Part shown: positions 62,973-64,000 of the stretch, in pieces
Layout: each line of letters starts with the position of its first letter
Numbering within the stretch: the stretch's first letter is position 1
Origin: Petroclostridium sp. X23
GTDB lineage: Bacteria > Bacillota > Clostridia > SK-Y3
DNA: 64,000 nucleotides
Assembly (NCBI RefSeq): GCF_030013905.1
Contig: NZ_CP124862.1
Coordinates: forward strand, 3,785,051-3,849,050
Direction: 5' to 3'
Program-made: the position numbers and the translations under genes
The notes under the pieces: generated by a model
What the model saw: the letters and a program-made list of their open reading frames with translations, nothing else
Databases searched by the model: none
Told to the model about the DNA's origin: nothing

Positions 62973-64000
62973 ATGGTTATATTTAGAGAGTTTGACAGCA
63001 GGGGCAGAGACCGGTCAGCGGAAGACAAAAGAAGGCATCGGGAATTGGTGGAAGATTCCATCAAAAAAAATATAGGAAATATTATTGCTGAGGAGAGTAT
63101 TATAGGACAAAGCAAAGATAAAAAAATCAAGATTCCTGTTCGGGGAATAAAAGAATATCAGTTTATATACGGGAAGAATAAACCGGGTGTGGGCTCTGGA
63201 GATGGAAGTGAAAAACGCGGTGATAAAATCGGAAGTGATAGTTCCAAAAAAGGCCAAGGCCCCGGACAAGGAGAGGCAGGCAGCAATGAAGGGGAAGACA
63301 TTTACGAAACAGAGATTACGATTGAAGAATTAATTGATTATCTGTTTGAAGATTTGAATTTACCCTTTCTGCAGAAAAAGAAATTTAAGGAAATGGAATC
63401 TGAAACAACTTTTAAGAAGTTGGGATATCAGAGGAAAGGGATTCGTCCGCGTTTGGCTAAGAAACGGTCGGTAGTGGAAAAAATCAAAAGGCAAAAAGCT
63501 TACGAAAGAGCGCAGGCGGAAGAACCAAAATTGTATGATGAGCAAAAAGAACGGGAAAGGTTCCCATTTAAAGAGGATGATTTAAGATATTACCGGATGC
63601 GGCAGGATGTTAGACGAGAATCCAACGCAGTGGTTATATGCATTATGGATACTTCCGGTTCGATGGACATGACTAAAAAATACCTGGCTAGGAGCTTTTA
63701 TTTCTTGCTATACCAGTTTATCAAGCTGAAATACGTTAATGTTGAGATTGTATTTGTCTCACATTCTACCGTCGCAAAAGAAGTGGATGAAGATGACTTC
63801 TTTCACCGGGGAGAGTCCGGGGGGACATTTATCAGCAGTGGGTATGAAAAGGCGTTGGAAATCATTGAAGCAAGATATAATCCTGCAATATGGAACATTT
63901 ATGCTTTTCACTGCAGTGATGGTGATAATTGGACGGAAGACAATAAAAAAGCTGTAGAGTCGGCATGTAAGCTTTGTGAGACATGCAATCTGTTCGGCTA
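62973..64000 (+). CDS. yhbH: YhbH/YeaH-family (UPF0229) stress protein, 5' part
   Basis: Open from ATG 62973 to the window edge, 342 codons so far. It starts [30 protein letters not shown], then a Gly/Ser/Lys linker (about 75-110). A von Willebrand-like domain follows with the MIDAS-type [11 protein letters not shown] near residue 230 and [13 protein letters not shown]. The family is UPF0229, which forms a complex with PrkA and SpoVR. A spoVR gene is expected just outside the window. Confidence 0.92.
   Translation, partial: MVIFREFDSRGRDRSAEDKRRHRELVEDSIKKNIGNIIAEESIIGQSKDKKIKIPVRGIKEYQFIYGKNKPGVGSGDGSEKRGDKIGSDSSKKGQGPGQGEAGSNEGEDIYETEITIEELIDYLFEDLNLPFLQKKKFKEMESETTFKKLGYQRKGIRPRLAKKRSVVEKIKRQKAYERAQAEEPKLYDEQKERERFPFKEDDLRYYRMRQDVRRESNAVVICIMDTSGSMDMTKKYLARSFYFLLYQFIKLKYVNVEIVFVSHSTVAKEVDEDDFFHRGESGGTFISSGYEKALEIIEARYNPAIWNIYAFHCSDGDNWTEDNKKAVESACKLCETCNLFG

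Overview
The window looks like the chromosome of a low-GC, Gram-positive, spore-forming anaerobe of the Clostridia. Pointers are strong GGAGG-type ribosome sites, T-rich hairpin terminators, a SAM-I riboswitch, TRAP and PTS transporters, spore-linked genes (ytaF-like, a Gly/Tyr-rich YjcZ-like miniprotein, prkA-yhbH) and class-I sigma-A promoters. The genus cannot be fixed by reading alone. No rRNA, tRNA or CRISPR array was seen.

Region by region. (1) 1-6770: tail of a branched-chain amino-acid ABC permease with livG/livF, then an unusual sulfur-flavoured set: an ATC-hydrolase-family protein, a LarE-like PP-loop sulfurtransferase, a ThiF/MoeB-like E1 enzyme and a HydE-like radical SAM enzyme, then a SAM-I riboswitch controlling metY. 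(2) 6900-21000: a duplicated agr-type quorum-sensing locus. Copy 1 has the response regulator, a full histidine kinase, an AgrD peptide and an AgrB split by an IS1634-like element. Copy 2 has intact AgrB and a different AgrD, but its kinase is cut off by a REP/RAYT element and its regulator is absent. Both copies carry the same large hairpin and promoter facing a secreted-protein gene (a C39-like peptidase in one, an unknown exported protein in the other). IS4 and two RAYT elements litter the region. (3) 21400-27900: small membrane proteins, an MFS exporter, a PadR/DUF2812 pair, UvsE, and a ~260-bp duplicated segment with paired DnaA-box-like motifs. (4) 27950-41000: FCD-GntR regulator, an enolase-superfamily dehydratase with a TRAP transporter, a second convergent TRAP operon, an IS110 element and a membrane-bound AraC-type sensor. 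(5) 41300-45850: a Gly/Tyr miniprotein, an HTH/periplasmic-binding-fold regulator and modABC. (6) 46100-51200: a DUF421 protein and an Mrp-like antiporter operon without a full MrpA. (7) 51500-57450: fruR-fruK-fruA-IIA-ptsH-ptsI, a complete fructose PTS with its own general phosphotransfer proteins. (8) 57500-64000: ytaF-like, CBS, DUF1232, an atypical sirtuin, an uncharacterised protein, prkA and the start of yhbH.

The most interesting content is the pair of agr copies. They encode two different predicted serine-lactone autoinducers (ring residues SFVFW and SFLLW), and each has lost the component the other keeps, so one hybrid circuit could survive. Second is the ATC hydrolase-LarE-ThiF-HydE cluster, which does not match a pathway I know.
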